Shown here: positions 22,741 through 35,776 of the stretch, one piece after another | How positions within the stretch are numbered: position 1 is the first letter of the stretch | Layout: every line of letters begins with the position of its first letter | Assembly (NCBI GenBank): GCA_026874595.1 | Contig: CM049306.1 | Location: 58,100,019-58,164,018 of the forward strand | Length of the DNA stretch: 64,000 bases | Direction of reading: 5' to 3' | DNA from: Sipunculus nudus | Taxonomy: Eukaryota > Annelida > Sipuncula > Golfingiida > Sipunculidae | Program-made: the position numbers and the translations under genes | Notes under the pieces: model-generated | What the model was told of the DNA's origin: nothing | Databases searched by the model: none | What the model saw: only the letters and a program-made list of their open reading frames with translations

Positions 22741-22790
22741 CCCTAGTTAGCTGTAGCTAGAGCTCAGTATGACCACAAGTCAGCTAAGCT
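22741..22790. repeat. Fragment of the CAGCTGAG element right end
   Basis: 'agctcagtatgaccacaagt cagctaagct' matches the right-end hairpin of the elements ending at 3125, 5090 and 29398, with substitutions. Confidence 0.6.
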
Positions 22791-22831
22791 GATATGGATC
22801 CTGAATCCAGTAAATCCACAAATGTGAATCG

Positions 22832-23553
22832 CCCATCTGACAGATATTGTGGGACCGACATGGCTAGGTCCCATCTGACAGATATTGTGGGACCGACATG
22901 GCTAGGTCCCATCTGACAGATATTGTGGGACCGACATGGCTAGGTCCCATCTGACAGATATTGTGGGACCGACATGGCTAGGTCCCATCTGACAGATATT
23001 GTGGGACCGACATGGCTAGGTCCCATCTGACAGATATTGTGGGACCGACATGGCTAGGTCCCATCTGACAGATATTGTGGGACCGACATGGCTAGGTCCC
23101 ATCTGACAGATATTGTGGGACCGACATGGCTAGGTCCCATCTGACAGATATTGTGGGACCGACATGGCTAGGTCCCATCTGACAGATATTGTGGGACCGA
23201 CATGGCTAGGTCCCATCTGACAGATATTGTGGGACCGACATGGCTAGGTCCCATCTGACAGATATTGTGGGACCGACATGGCTAGGTCCCATCTGACAGA
23301 TATTGTGGGACCGACATGGCTAGGTCCCATCTGACAGATATTGTGGGACCGACATGGCTAGGTCCCATCTGACAGATATTGTGGGACCGACATGGCTAGG
23401 TCCCATCTGACAGATATTGTGGGACTGACATGGCTAGGTCCCATCTGACAGATATTGTGGGACCGACATGGCTAGGTCCCATCTGACAGATATTGTGGGA
23501 CCGACATGGCTAGGTCCCATCTGACAGATATTGTGGGACCGACATGGCTAGGT
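22832..23553. repeat. 38-bp tandem array, exactly 19 units
   Basis: Nineteen units of 38 bp fill 722 bp exactly. Each unit begins CCCATCTGACAG and ends GACATGGCTAGGT. Only one substitution was noticed (C to T near 23434). Each unit holds the near-palindrome ATCTGACAGAT, and across unit junctions TGGGACC pairs with GGTCCCA around a 10-nt loop. The near-perfect homogeneity implies recent expansion or conversion. Short ORFs across it are incidental. Confidence 0.98.
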
Positions 23554-25471
23554 TCCTGGACAATAAAATGACTAATTGAATTCTGGTGGTATACAGGAGT
23601 ATTACTGTTAGGACTGACCCCTAGTGCTGGAGGGCCCTCTGTATGACCAACGTTCACCACACAACCCACACAAAGTAAGGATACACCAATAAATCTTCTG
23701 TCCTGTAGTCCACCCACGAAAGTGGCAGTTACCTGGCTTCATACCATGATAGAAAGGTACAACTGATAACCACAAATATATTCCCTTCAATAGGTACATT
23801 AACAGATTTATATAATAAAGTGCAATTTTAACACAAGTCTATGTTTCAACTGACCTATAAAAAAACCATACACTGAAAAATGTCAATCTGCAATTAATTT
23901 TTCCTAATTGGCAATGTTTACATAGCAAATAAAAAATTCAGTCTTTAAAGTTTGTGAAGTTAATAATCATTCATACTGATTTTCAACACAGGAAAGTAAC
24001 TTATTTAATTACTTCACAAAATTAGCAGGCAGGAGGGTCAAGTGTACTGAATTTGATAAGCATTTGCCCTGATTTGCAACATGGCTACAACATGCAGGTG
24101 AACTAGAAAAGCACTGACAGAGCACCTACCTCCCCCAATACCTTTAATGACCCTCATCAAGCTCAGGCCTTAAATCTGACTGGTCTCCTGTGACATAACT
24201 AAATTGTTTATTTACACTCCGCCCTCCCTTCCTTAAATTTTCATTTAAATATATCACCGAAAATGTTTGGAGATTATGTTAACAAACACCACTTGGAGCC
24301 ACAGATGGCAACAAAGTGGATCACATGCCCAATTTAATACCTTGTATATGTCTATGTTTCTGACTCATTACCAGACAACCGTTACTTTATGAGTGCCAAT
24401 TAATATACTGATGATTGGTCATTTTCCTTCAAATCAATTAAACTGGTTGCATTTTTGCATAACTGATCATAAATGATTTTGTATGCATATCCAAAGAAGT
24501 CATATTATCCAGAGAAAATATTCTTATTCTGTCAGAGGTATAAGAAAGACAGGGCACAAACAGCGAACAGCATCAAAACGTGACCTTGTGCAACAAATAA
24601 GGGTAAAAAGCCAGGCCATTACCCGGACTTTCAGCCTCATGTACAAGTTGGACTGAATCTTGGTCAATATTTCATAAATAACTCTATACCACATTTTCAC
24701 GATAATACAGACAGTACATAGATAGTGCACTGGTTGTCTTTTTGTTCGTGAGGTTTCAAATTTGCAATATTCACAAAACAGCAATTATCATTCACAAAAC
24801 AGCAATTATCACGAAATAATACCTTCGTGTATAAGAAGTCCAATTGTGAAAGGCAAGTCAAAGGTTAAAAATTTTATATTTATTATAAATAATAATAGGC
24901 CTTGTGTGGTCAAGGATTGTTATAATAGATGATGTCTTCTAAATTATCTGCCATAAATTAAAAATAATTTCAACTCGTTCAATGTTCCCTTGAGAAATAG
25001 TTGATTCATACAATAATGGTAAACTTTGTGTAGGCTTCATGAAAATGGAACCCTTGTGAAACACTGGAAAAGCAGATATCGTGAAATTTTAGAATATGGA
25101 GCCAACCATAGAAATTGATCATTGGTCGGTTTTTGATCCTTCTACCATCGAATAAGATTTTACAACCGATTGCTACCACTACCAGTTACCTGGTACATTT
25201 ATGCTGAATAAGGAAATCTAATCTAGTGAAAACAGTTCTTTTAAACATTCAGTGCTCTGACATGACTGTTGTGATTATTTTTGATGCATTCCTTTCCATT
25301 ATGGTGACGTCACTATGACAGTATTTCACTGAAAGTGACTGAGAACTTTCAAAGGTTTGGACAAACACACTCCTTACACACATACACCTGCACTTTTATT
25401 AATTGGCAGCTGTAATTACACTCCTTTCTTTTTTACCAAATTCTAATGCTTAACAATTTCAGGGGTAAAAT

Positions 25472-25520
<49 letters not shown>

Positions 25521-27630
25521 AATAAATGAACAGAGAGGCAAGCTTTTGGTAATCAGGGAAAAAATATTCTTTCCTAAATGTGAAAGGAATCTCCTCAGAT
25601 ACAGGAAGGACTTTAGTTCATTATCTTTTTATTTGCAGGCCACAAACTACAGCCAAATATATCCAATTTAATCATAAACAATGTCCTACATCTCACAATG
25701 TTGGATTAACAAAAGGACTATACACATTTCAGGAGGAACCTCTGCACAAACTCAAAATCCCTGGTCACCTTGTTTTCTTCAAGACATATAAAGGAAATCA
25801 GAGGACATAATATGCATCAGGAACAGTCCTGAAGTTTATTCCTTCCTTTGGATAAATGGCCCACTTTATGTCTTAAAAAACTATGATGCAGCTGTCAAAA
25901 TGCACCAGTAACCTCCATAAATCAGGGATGCACCTCTCCTTTAGGTTAATGATTTCTAGGTCCTGCCAGGTTTGCAAATTCTGTGGCATCAAAACTGCTC
26001 AGGATTTAAAAAAGAGCAAGGCAGCAGAAAATTACAGACAATCAGTACTGGTTGTAGCAAGGTGGTGACAGGAGAAATTCAATATACAGAAAAGATGACA
26101 AGGTGGTACAAGTGTGTTTGTTGTTAATAATATGCTTGACAGGTGGTGACATCTGTAGGCAATTTTAAATGTTGTCAATAAAACAAAATGAAACGGATGA
26201 ACGACTATTCTTTTCCTGGAACAAAATAAAAGTTCTGGAGTTAAGGTGGATCTTGATGTATTATGTATATGATACTAAAAACTCCATGAAAACAAACATT
26301 TCCTGGCTTCAGCACTATGTACACCTAATTAATACAGTCATAGAACCTGGAACCCTATTCCTCCACTCAGTCTGGGCACTTCTGTGATGCGTCCAAAAAT
26401 ACCACACTTGATATACATATATAATATGTGAGTGAAATGTTTCAGGTGTGCTTTCTGGAGATGAAAAAAAGTTGCAGTACCTTGTGTTTTCACTCATCCT
26501 TGTTGAACATCTATTATATACACGGCAAAAACACTCTATCATGGTAGAGGCAGCTGTGCTAGCTCTCCTCGACAAATAAAAGTCACCAGCTGCACAGAGT
26601 TGGCCATTCAGAATTGTTCTTCATATTCATAGCCTGCATGTATACAACACATCTGCTTTTTATATCGTCTGGTTTCTTTGAGGAGATTAAGAAGTGGTAA
26701 AGGCTGCCGGCTGTAGCAATAGATTGCCTATATATGGTGAATGCTGGTAGGCATCAAATCACTGTAATCGTTGGCTTGTTGTTGTAATGTATTAAACAGT
26801 AATGTTAATACATGGACTGTGTATCATCTGGCAAATAGTGAAATGAACTGATTCATGATACAGCATGGCAATATGCAAATCAGTTTGCAAACATTCTGTC
26901 CTACATAATACACAGCAAGAAATAATCACTGACCCCTAGCTTTCAAGCAGCTCCTTGGACACAGTTAACTACTGGCTGCCCATTATTAGATTAAGTTCAG
27001 TATATTAAGAGATTTTTTAAATTCTTTGCAGTTTCTATATCTGTTAGTTTAGATAAAGTTTCTCAAAAGATTTGCAAACTAGCAAATGTTGCAGTGCATG
27101 ATTGAATCAGAATCAGACCTCAAACAAAGATCATGGACTTTCAAGAGTTTAGAAGTTTGTTACACCCATATTAATAATGTTGCCATGAGTAGTTAATCAG
27201 CAAATTATCAGCAATTTCATTAGCAATGGTCAGTGAATAAGATCATTATAATACGTGTACATAAATTAATCGGCATCAATATGTAGCAGTATGTAGCAGA
27301 GTTCTTCACAGACCCTACAAGAATGCCACATTTTATTGCCTTGAGTTTAGTCAGTGAAATGTTTTATGAATAAACTGTGTAATTTAAAGCCACTTTTAGC
27401 CATGTATAGACCTTATGACATGAAGGTATTATCCTTATAAATCTTATACCAGTATGAACTCGTTTACATGATATATTGAATGACAGTTGCTCATTTGATA
27501 TACTGAATATTTGATCACAAATTGCTTTTAAAGGCACCTCATTAAGCCCCAAGCAGGGAGTGAATGCAGGGATCATAATTTATTTAAAGGGTGCTTTTCT
27601 GATATCTGACACCTTTAAATAAAAAAAAGG
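23554..27630. other. Intergenic, mostly featureless
   Basis: I see only a 21-bp perfect duplication (24769-24789 and 24790-24810), an (AT)n microsatellite at 25475-25516, and no credible exon. Confidence 0.5.
25475..25516. repeat. (AT)21 microsatellite
   Basis: A pure AT dinucleotide run of 42 bp. Confidence 0.97.
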
Positions 27631-27744
27631 ACTCATGGGTCACGGCGCTCAGCTGATTGTGACAGTTATAACTGCATCACCATAGATTTTTTAAAGTTGC
27701 AATAAAAATACTATCCTCAGTGCTCAGGAACTAGAGCTCTATGA

Positions 27745-27777
<33 letters not shown>

Positions 27778-29398
27778 AGAAGAGTTACAGCACTTTTAGA
27801 TAGAAATACAGAATACGGAATTAAATGCAATGGTGCTAACAGAGACTGGTGGGAGTCACAGCACCTCTGCATATAAGGATAAAAATTTAATTTGAATGAA
27901 ATTTTTTTCAATATTTAAAAACAGGCAGAGAGATTGAAAACAAAGCAAATAACTTTACTTTGTCTACTGAGACAGGAAAATAATGAACAAATATTTGCAT
28001 TAGATTATTTTTTTTCTTTTGTTAAGTCATTTTTTTTTTTAAGTTTATAAATTTTACTATATATTTACAGTATATCATATATGTCTGAATATTTAAATTG
28101 ATTCACAAATCTTAACTGCATAAACATTTATACTTAATTTAGTCAGGTAACATCACATTATGCACAGAGATATATTTTTTTTTTATAAAATATATTTTAT
28201 TAAATTTGTAAAGCAAAAATTATATGAATATAACACTCCAGAATTCACAATTTAAAATTGAACCTTTATTTATCCATGAATTTTTTATATATTATCAAAT
28301 TATGCCTGGGTCAAATTATATTTTGTTTAATTATTTAAAAGGAAATAATTTCTTAAAAATGCTACTTCAGAACAAGGTGGCATCTCTTGGATTACTTCTT
28401 GAATTAATATTACAAGAAAAGTTGTGCACATTGGGTCAAAAACAGCTTTACATTTAAAAAAATTCAGTTGATAATAACAAACCATGCATAGGAATATAAT
28501 TGGTGATGGTGGTGGTGGTCTGGGGAAGGGGAAGGGGGGGGGGGGTGGTTAGGGTAGGGCCCATGAGAATAAGTGTATGTTTATTACAGCAGGGGTGTTC
28601 TGCCAGTGCAGCATCACTAATAAGGTTACCTAGGCAAGGCTGTAGTGCGCATGGGTGGGGTCTTGGATATACAAAATGCAAATACATTAGAGCATCTGAA
28701 AAACTTCAATAATTAGAATAAATTTTAAGCTTTTACTTTAAAATTTCAGAATTCAACAGATTAAATCCACATGTATCCTGGCTTTGAAAAATAAATTAAA
28801 TATACTTACGAGAAATAAACATGCCATGGTCAAATTTGGGCAAAATTTAAGGTACCAATTTTATATTTTTGCTAATATTTTTTAAAAAATTAAAAGATTT
28901 TGATCTAATTTTGGGTATAAAATTAAATTTTGATTAATTAAAGTTGTATTACTGGAAAAAAGTCCCTACCTTTAACACTTTTGGTCTTAAGTGACCAAAT
29001 ATTTTTCCTGATTTTTTACAAAGTGCAATATGTTTGGGCCCATAACTTTGTCAAATTATATGATGCAGGTCTAATTTCTGGCATGTACATAGGAACTGTA
29101 AAGAGGAATATATGGTAAATATGAGGAAAAACAGATGAGTGGTTTGATATTTAAGGCAGTCCTGAAGTGTGAAAATAGGTTTTTAATAAAAAATTGTGGT
29201 TTTTCCTTAATTTCTCAAAATCCCAAAGACACAGTTTTTGGCTTGGTAGGAGATCTTGAGGACATCTAACATTATGCCAAATTTTGGATTCCTAGGGTTT
29301 ACAGTTTCAAAAGGTGCCACATCTATACGGATGGACAGACAGATGACGGACAATGGACCATTACTATAGATAAGATGACTTATAGTCAGCTGAGCTAA
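27631..29398. mobile_element. CAGCTGAG-ended element, ~1.77 kb, non-coding
   Basis: The left end is ACTCATGGGTCACGGCGCTC followed by AGCTGA (GCTCAGCTGA at 27647-27656). The right end is ATGACTTATAGTCAGCTGAG followed by CT (AGTCAGCTGAGCT at 29384-29396). The terminal 10 bp are inverted repeats. The 3' hairpin TGACT-tat-AGTCA is followed by GCTGAGCTAA. The interior matches 3470-5090 throughout. It holds the longest G-run of the window (27746-27776). No ORF suggests a transposase. Confidence 0.75.
27746..27776. repeat. Poly-G run (31 G)
   Basis: Thirty-one consecutive G, the longest homopolymer in the window; it lies inside the element 27631-29398. Confidence 0.95.
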
Positions 29399-29869
29399 AA
29401 CCATTTGAAACATTTATAAAAATATGTTAAAAAGTTTGGATCCCACCACACACAGCCTGTTAGTTTTGCTTATGTCCAAGTGTTTATTACACTTTGGGGC
29501 TGGACAAAATAATCCAAACGCATTAAATGAAGAGTCAGAAGAACCAGAGTTGTGCAAGGAGCATTTTGGAACTATTGTCCTTTCAAATTCTGAACAACTG
29601 CAAGCAACCACTTTGGGTTACATGATTTTCTGTTTGTCAACAATGTTGTGTTTACAAACAACTCATAGATAAATAAGCTCCTACCTCCATCACAGAGACA
29701 TTATAGGACTTTTCTTAACAGAAATTACCTAGAGTTAAGTAAAACATTCATCAAATAAGCCAGAAATCACATAAATTCTATAGACAAGGCAGATGAATTG
29801 CTGGCTTTAACTTCTTTCTAAATGATCCTGACAAACTCAAGCAGGAAAGGCCATTGTTTACTTAAAGGT

Positions 29870-30125
29870 ACATAAACATTTGCAGTAACATGTGAATTAT
29901 TTCAAGCTATTTGACAGTATTAGTTCACTTTGGTTGAATATAAAAGTTTCCTAGCAATACCATCCCGGCAAACAGACATCTGATCTCCAATTCACCTGTT
30001 TTATAAATTGTTATGGTTCTCTGTGTTGTAAACAGTCCACGTGTCCATTAACCATAAAAAGACTGTGTGACCAAAGGTCTGATCTTGACCATGTGTGACA
30101 ACATCCAAGAAAGGACAAGAAATGT
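29870..30125. repeat. Dispersed repeat, copy 1 of a direct pair
   Basis: It shares an ordered series of blocks with 30865-31110: 'aaaagtttcc(t/c)agcaatacc' with 'atcc(c/a)ggca', 'ttgttatggct/ttctgtgt', 'aacacagtcca.gtgt', 'gtgtgac..aggtc.gat'. The family is unknown. Confidence 0.65.
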
Positions 30126-30256
30126 GAAAGATAAAACACAGAAGAAACACTGGTTGGAAGCTTGATTTGTAAAGTTCATGGTATTACCACCAGATGGCGT
30201 GGATGCTATGTTTTTGTTTTGTGCCTCTGATTGCGCCTGACCACCAGGGTTTGGGC

Positions 30257-30362
30257 CAGGTACAAGTGAAAGTACCTAGGTACAGGTACAGGTACTTGTG
30301 AACTGGCCAGGTACAGGTACAGGTACTTGATTTTCACAGAGTACCTAGGTACAGGTACATTT
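30257..30362. repeat. GGTACA-rich tandem hexamer region
   Basis: Repeated AGGTAC/GGTACA units with two palindromes GTACCTAGGTAC, arranged as two similar halves (each containing 'ggccaggtacaagt/ggta'). Confidence 0.85.
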
Positions 30363-30864
30363 ATTTTAGGATCACTTCTACGACATTTTTACAGTTAATA
30401 ATAGCAGCATAAATTCACGTATATGCAAGTTAACATGTCTTTTTTTCTATCTAATAATACTAAAGTCATTTGCTTAAGTATATTTTATTAGAACTTATTA
30501 TCTGTATGGCACCATGCATTCACAAACATGATATGGAAGTGTATCAAAAATCCATTAAGGAGAAAACACTATCCATCAAGTACACCATAGCAGAACAGAT
30601 ATGTGAATAGGTCCCTTTTATACTAACCCAATAGAATGGCAAATCACCAAGACATTATCAGCACACAGTAATGACTATGTACACTGCTTTTTGCAGAATC
30701 CACAACTGTGATGACCTGTACAATTAAGCTATGCATGATTAAAATGTAGAAGTTACCAAAAAAAAAAACAAAAGTGCTAAATATACACATCAAAATTCAT
30801 CTGTTCATGTATTTGATAGTAAATGGGTCTTTCTGGCAACATAACAACATTCTAACTTTAAAGG

Positions 30865-31110
30865 GACATAATCAGGAGCAATATTATGCCTTTTCTTTCA
30901 CACTATCAGTTCAGGTTTGCTTTATACAAAAGTTTCCCAGCAATACCATCCCAGCACATATTCTATGTACCTTGCATACGGCTGTTTAACATCTTGTTAT
31001 GGCTCTGTGTGTTAGTGAACACAGTCCAGGTGTGTCGGTTTCCCATAACAAGGCCGTGTGACTGGAGGTCCGATTGTGAGCCACAACACACAAAGTTTCA
31101 ATCAGCGGGA
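30865..31110. repeat. Dispersed repeat, copy 2 of a direct pair
   Basis: Collinear with 29870-30125, about 1 kb away in the same orientation. Confidence 0.65.
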
Positions 31111-31933
31111 ACATGTAATACATTTTGGGGCCAATTTAGTCAGGGCATCTCATGATTGGCAGGTGTTGTTGCTCAGCAATGCACGGAGTCCCACACACTA
31201 TGTTTATATTGACACCTTGGATCGCGTTTGGTTGACTGTTTTAACACTCTTTTACAGGATAAAGCAAACAGTTTCAGGACAATGTTTTGGAATGTAAAAT
31301 TTTAATTTAAAGGGAAGAAGCTATTGTTCTTGTTAATTCAACATGCTTTATAGGCAATTGGCCCCTTAAAAATTTTAATGAAACATTATGCCCAAAAGAT
31401 CCTTGTAAGCCCTATGTGACTGAAGCATAATAAACTTTATGAACTTGTCCTGAGTGGATGTAAATCAAGTGGTACCCAGAGCGGACCCCTATTAACGAAA
31501 GCTTTTTCCAGTTCCAACAGCAATGAGATCAAAGCGGGGTCCAAGTCTAAATCCTGTTGCAGAGGACTGTGGGACACTTCACATAATCATGGCCACTTCT
31601 TCCCTATGTAAACGTTAGGGCTCTTGATAAAATTATGGATGTGTAGGACAATTGAGCATAACATTGGTGCTACACCCTATCAAATTTTCATAAAACAGTC
31701 AATGACAATATAAAGGTATATAAATATATCTTTTGTTGACACAGCCTAAAAAGTCACTTTTACAATTCCAAAGTGGTCTCTTATTTGGAACCTTGCACAG
31801 CCTCTTTATAAGGGTCAATCGCTCACAGCAGAGCGATTTAGAATAAAGTGTCTTGGCCGAAAACTTGGCAAGTCTTGGGAGGAGACAAGTACACTGTATA
31901 TCATAAATGTGGTTATGTGCAGAGCAGATATTT

Positions 31934-32033
31934 GCAGTGTTTCTCAGTTATTTGCCGTGTTTCTCAGTTATTTGTCATGTTTCTCAGTTATTTGCCGTGT
32001 TTCTAAGTTATCTGCAGTGTTTCTCAGTTATTT
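31934..32033. repeat. 20-bp tandem repeat, five units
   Basis: Five units of about GCAGTGTTTCTCAGTTATTT with a few substitutions (gccg, gtca, taag). Confidence 0.95.
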
Positions 32034-32947
32034 GCATTTGACGGAGTTTCCTCTCTGTAAGGTGCATCAAGTTTCTGAAAAACTATACAATCACTAACGC
32101 ACTGTCTTGACAATGTATGTTGATATGATTAGAATTCATATTTTGAAGAAGTAAGAGGCAGGTAAAAATAAGTGGCAAAATCAAGACACAAGTGGCTAGC
32201 AGCATGGTATAAAAACATTTTCTGTTCACACAAGTGTAATATCTCAGAGAGGTGAATGGGTCATTCTATATGGTCTGTCCCAGTACATGTGTCCCCATGC
32301 TTTTCTGGGATAATTTTTCATACAATTAAAGCAGTGTAAACCTTTCTTGTCGAAAGGTTGCAGGAGCTATTCCGCTGACTTCCTGCATAAAAAGTAATGC
32401 CTTACCTTGCTTTGAATTTGATTTTGTATGAGATAATTAATCCAAAATAAGACAAAACAAGTTACAGCATCTACAACTTATTCCTTGCCAAAGAACTGAT
32501 AATAAACAAGCCAGTCAAACTTATGACGTCGGTCTTATGAAGGTGACCCACAAACGAGCACTGTTAAGTCTTTGTGACGTCACTGTTGTCTGAAAAACAC
32601 ATAACTCAGCCACAGACATCGAAAGTGTACTTTGGAGGAATGTACTGTCCAGCAGTGCCAGGAAGATGCCATCCATGGTACTGCAGCATATATAATGCAA
32701 AAGAGTCACAAAGTAAAAGCGTCTTACATGATATATAACTACTTTACACAAAAAAACGGTGAAATATCTGTTAATATATCTACTTCAGACCAAAGGGCAT
32801 TTTTAAAATATATTCTTAAAATAATTATTGCAAAAAAACATGAAGACAAGGGTTTTTGGACGGATTATAGTCATGCCTAAGTTTCTAAACTATAATGACA
32901 ATTAGAGGTTTTTGATTGTCGTGGTCACGAGTTGACTTTCCTTACAC

Positions 32948-34550
32948 GTTACATCCACACAATGTTGTTGACAAGTGAACCAGTAGTGTATTTGCAGGCG
33001 CCCACTCAAACTAGGAGGGGAATGACTGAAAACAAGTCTTATCTGGTGCACATAATACACAAAAAGGTCAAATATGGCTTAAATAAATATCATTAAACAC
33101 ACTACTTAAGAACTTTGAAAACTCCCTTAAATCCTCCATCAGTGTACACATAAAAGGAGGACCCATCTTTGAAGGGTTAGCACTATAAGTGACAAGATAA
33201 TACACTAGACATGTTGGGTATTCTAGGTAATTATCATAAATACTGCATTATATGAAGATCTTATTAAGTGACCAACATGTCATATACAGTCGAGCCCATT
33301 TTGTGTCATATCGGTTAATAGAAAATCCCGTTTATTGTCACATAAGTCTGAAATCCCAAACCATTTCCTATATAAACAATGGTGAATCTGACTGTTAAAA
33401 TCATGGGATATTGTCATAATCCCGCTTATTGTCATGGTTAGAACCCTTGGCAATGATACCAGATCGCAGTTAATATCACATCAGGCGCCGACACAGCGAT
33501 CAACGAGGCCAAGAGCCTGTAATCGGTCAGGCGTATCAAACAATCAAATCTCCCACCTGTGTGCGGCAGGCAGTGCAGTGATGCATGCAGGTCACTCCCT
33601 GTCACTTAGTTAATTTACGTTTTAAGATACCACGGTAATCCACATCACTGCATTTCTTTGTACGTTCACAAGTGCAAGTTTGCTATCACATGTCATACAT
33701 AATGAACTCCTGGCCTTTGCAAGGTAGTGGTTTACACCTCGGTGACGTTTCGCAGAGATGATATGAAGCACGAGCTCTAAACGTTGCTTCCGACCGGAAA
33801 TCCCCTTTCAGGGTCCACGAAAAGGTTTTGTGAGCACTGGAGCACTGTTCTGTGGAGGTTTTGTGAGCAATGGAGGAGATACCCAGTCCAAAACCTCAAT
33901 CGCGGCGAAACTTCAGAAAGTTGACAATGGCATGACTATGCCCGCTCCCCCAACCATCCTGTCATAAAGACGATCATGGAGTTTGAGTCATGAATAAGAT
34001 ATCTAGAAAATAAGGCGCAATAGTCGGGAAATAATTATCTAGTAAAACAGTTTTCCTACGCATAAGGTTATAACCCTGCCACATATTTCCAGACAACTCT
34101 TTCTGTTGGCAAGCCGGATTTTGTCAGTTATTGAAGCATGCCGCACAAAACTTACAGGAAATAAATTGTCAGGTGCGCATAAACGCAATTTGATATGCCG
34201 TTGTGCAATAAAAATATTCATAAACGATTCTGTTTCCTTTTTATTGATGATTTATTTAATATAATTTGAGATATAATATGCTTCTTCTATGACTCAAAAG
34301 GACATCGATGTTGAAGCCCGCATAATGTCACATACCGGTTATTATCATAATTTTTGCATGCACCACCGACATGACAATAAGCGGGCTTGACTGTATATAC
34401 CATTTGGTCTTTCCATTGCAGTAATTTATCCAGTCTGAACGGTTCAGAATTTTTGGGTTTTATTATGCACCACCCTGGTTGGGGGTCACGCTGCAGATAC
34501 TTTCCCTCATGTAGCGTGCATCGGGGCCTGTCTCAGTCATGGTACAGCCT
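32948..34550. repeat. Duplicated segment, copy A, interrupted by a MITE
   Basis: Copy A (32948-33284 plus 34396-34550) aligns with copy B (35218-35740) along its whole length, for example 'ggaatgactgaaaacaagtc', 'gggtattctaggtaattatc', 'atccagtctgaacggttc' and 'ccctggttgggggtc'. The only large difference is the insertion at 33287-34393. Function unknown; no long ORF. Confidence 0.9.
33287..34393. mobile_element. Pogo-like non-autonomous DNA transposon (MITE), 1107 bp
   Basis: The terminal inverted repeats are CAGTCGAGCCC (left) and GGGCTTGACTG (right), extending imperfectly to about 30 bp (TGTCATrTCGGT). A TA duplication flanks it (33285-33286 and 34394-34395). Subterminal copies of CCCGYTTATTGTCA are at about 33326 and 33420, and inverted at the right terminus. 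The paralogous copy B keeps the uninterrupted site (GTCATACACCATT), proving insertion. No transposase reading frame is visible. The interior 33720-33940 is GC-richer and of unknown origin. Confidence 0.9.
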
Positions 34551-35217
34551 TGTCGTGATCACCAGTTAACATTCCTTACCGTGACACAGGTTAAATCCTA
34601 GCCTATTTAGTTAGCCTCCCAGTGAGGCTTAAGAGCACTCTATTGAAAATATCGGTGTGCAAGCAAGGACACAGAAATTTAGATATATCAGATAATAAGC
34701 TTAAAATAAACAAACGTGGGTTTTTACTGGGTGTGTGAACCATTTCTAATAAGTGAAAATGAGAAAATTTGCAGATGGCTACTAGCCCCGCTTGGAACCA
34801 TTGCTTTGCTTGCACATTCTGTTTATTCACTAGGTGGCATTATTTTAGGGACCAGGCAGTAAATCTTATGCTTGGAATTAAGTTGGATTTCCATGATGAA
34901 TGAGTCTGAAACCTAAAAGCCAATCAGAGGAAGCACTTTGAAAAGTGGCTTCTCCCGGAGTCCTTGACCCTAAAGCAACATGTCATGTTTGGTTAGAAAC
35001 CTGGGAGCATTGCTTCTTAACTTTGCACCTGGATTATATGTTTCATTTTCTTATTTGAGCATGAAAACAAGTAAGGAGTCGTATTTAAGGGTATGTTTGC
35101 TAGATTGTGTTTGGTAATTTGGCCTAAGGAGGGACATTTAGTAATATCAGACAGGGCACCACAAGAATGCATGCAGCGCTCTCCGTCTCTGTATTTTAGA
35201 GACGGACACTCTGTCTA

Positions 35218-35740
35218 GTTACATCCATACAACGTCATGAAAGAGTAAACCATGCAGTAATGTATCTGCAGGCGCCCGCTCAAACTAGTTGCGGAATGAC
35301 TGAAAACAAGTCTTACCTGGTGCACATAATACAAAAAACCGGTCAAATATGGCTATGATAAATATCATTAAACACAATACCTGAGTGTGTACTTAGAAAC
35401 TCCCATGAATCCTCCATCATTGTACACATAAACGGAGGCCCCATGTTTGGGGAGTTAGCACTATGTATAAGTGACAAGATTATACACTAGACATGTCGGG
35501 TATTCTAGGTAATTATCATAAATACTGCGTTATATAAAGATGTTCAGTTTATTTAGCCATCGAAATGTCATACACCATTTTGTCTTTCCGTCACAGTGAA
35601 TTATCCAGTCTGAACGGTTCAAAATTTTTTGGTTTTCCCTTTCATTAAGCGCGACCCTGGTTGGGGGTCGCACTGCAGACACTTTCCCTCATGAAGCGTG
35701 CATGACTGAATCGGGGCCCGTCTCAGTCATGGTAAAGCCT
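35218..35740. repeat. Duplicated segment, copy B (empty site)
   Basis: The 523-bp direct copy of segment A, without the MITE. Confidence 0.9.
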
Positions 35741-35767
35741 ACAGGACAAGGTTTTGACAGCTCTCTA

Positions 35768-35776
35768 CTCTAACGT
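35768..35776. repeat. Target-site duplication CTCTAACGT, left
   Basis: This nonamer directly precedes the left inverted repeat and is repeated after the right one (37509-37517). Confidence 0.85.

Noticed and set aside
22832..23553. CRISPR array
   Set aside because: Units are contiguous 38-bp tandem repeats with no unique spacers, in a eukaryotic genome.
31485..31560. Possible short MITE with CGGACCCC/GGGGTCC ends
   Set aside because: Inverted match of only 7-8 bp without a TA duplication.
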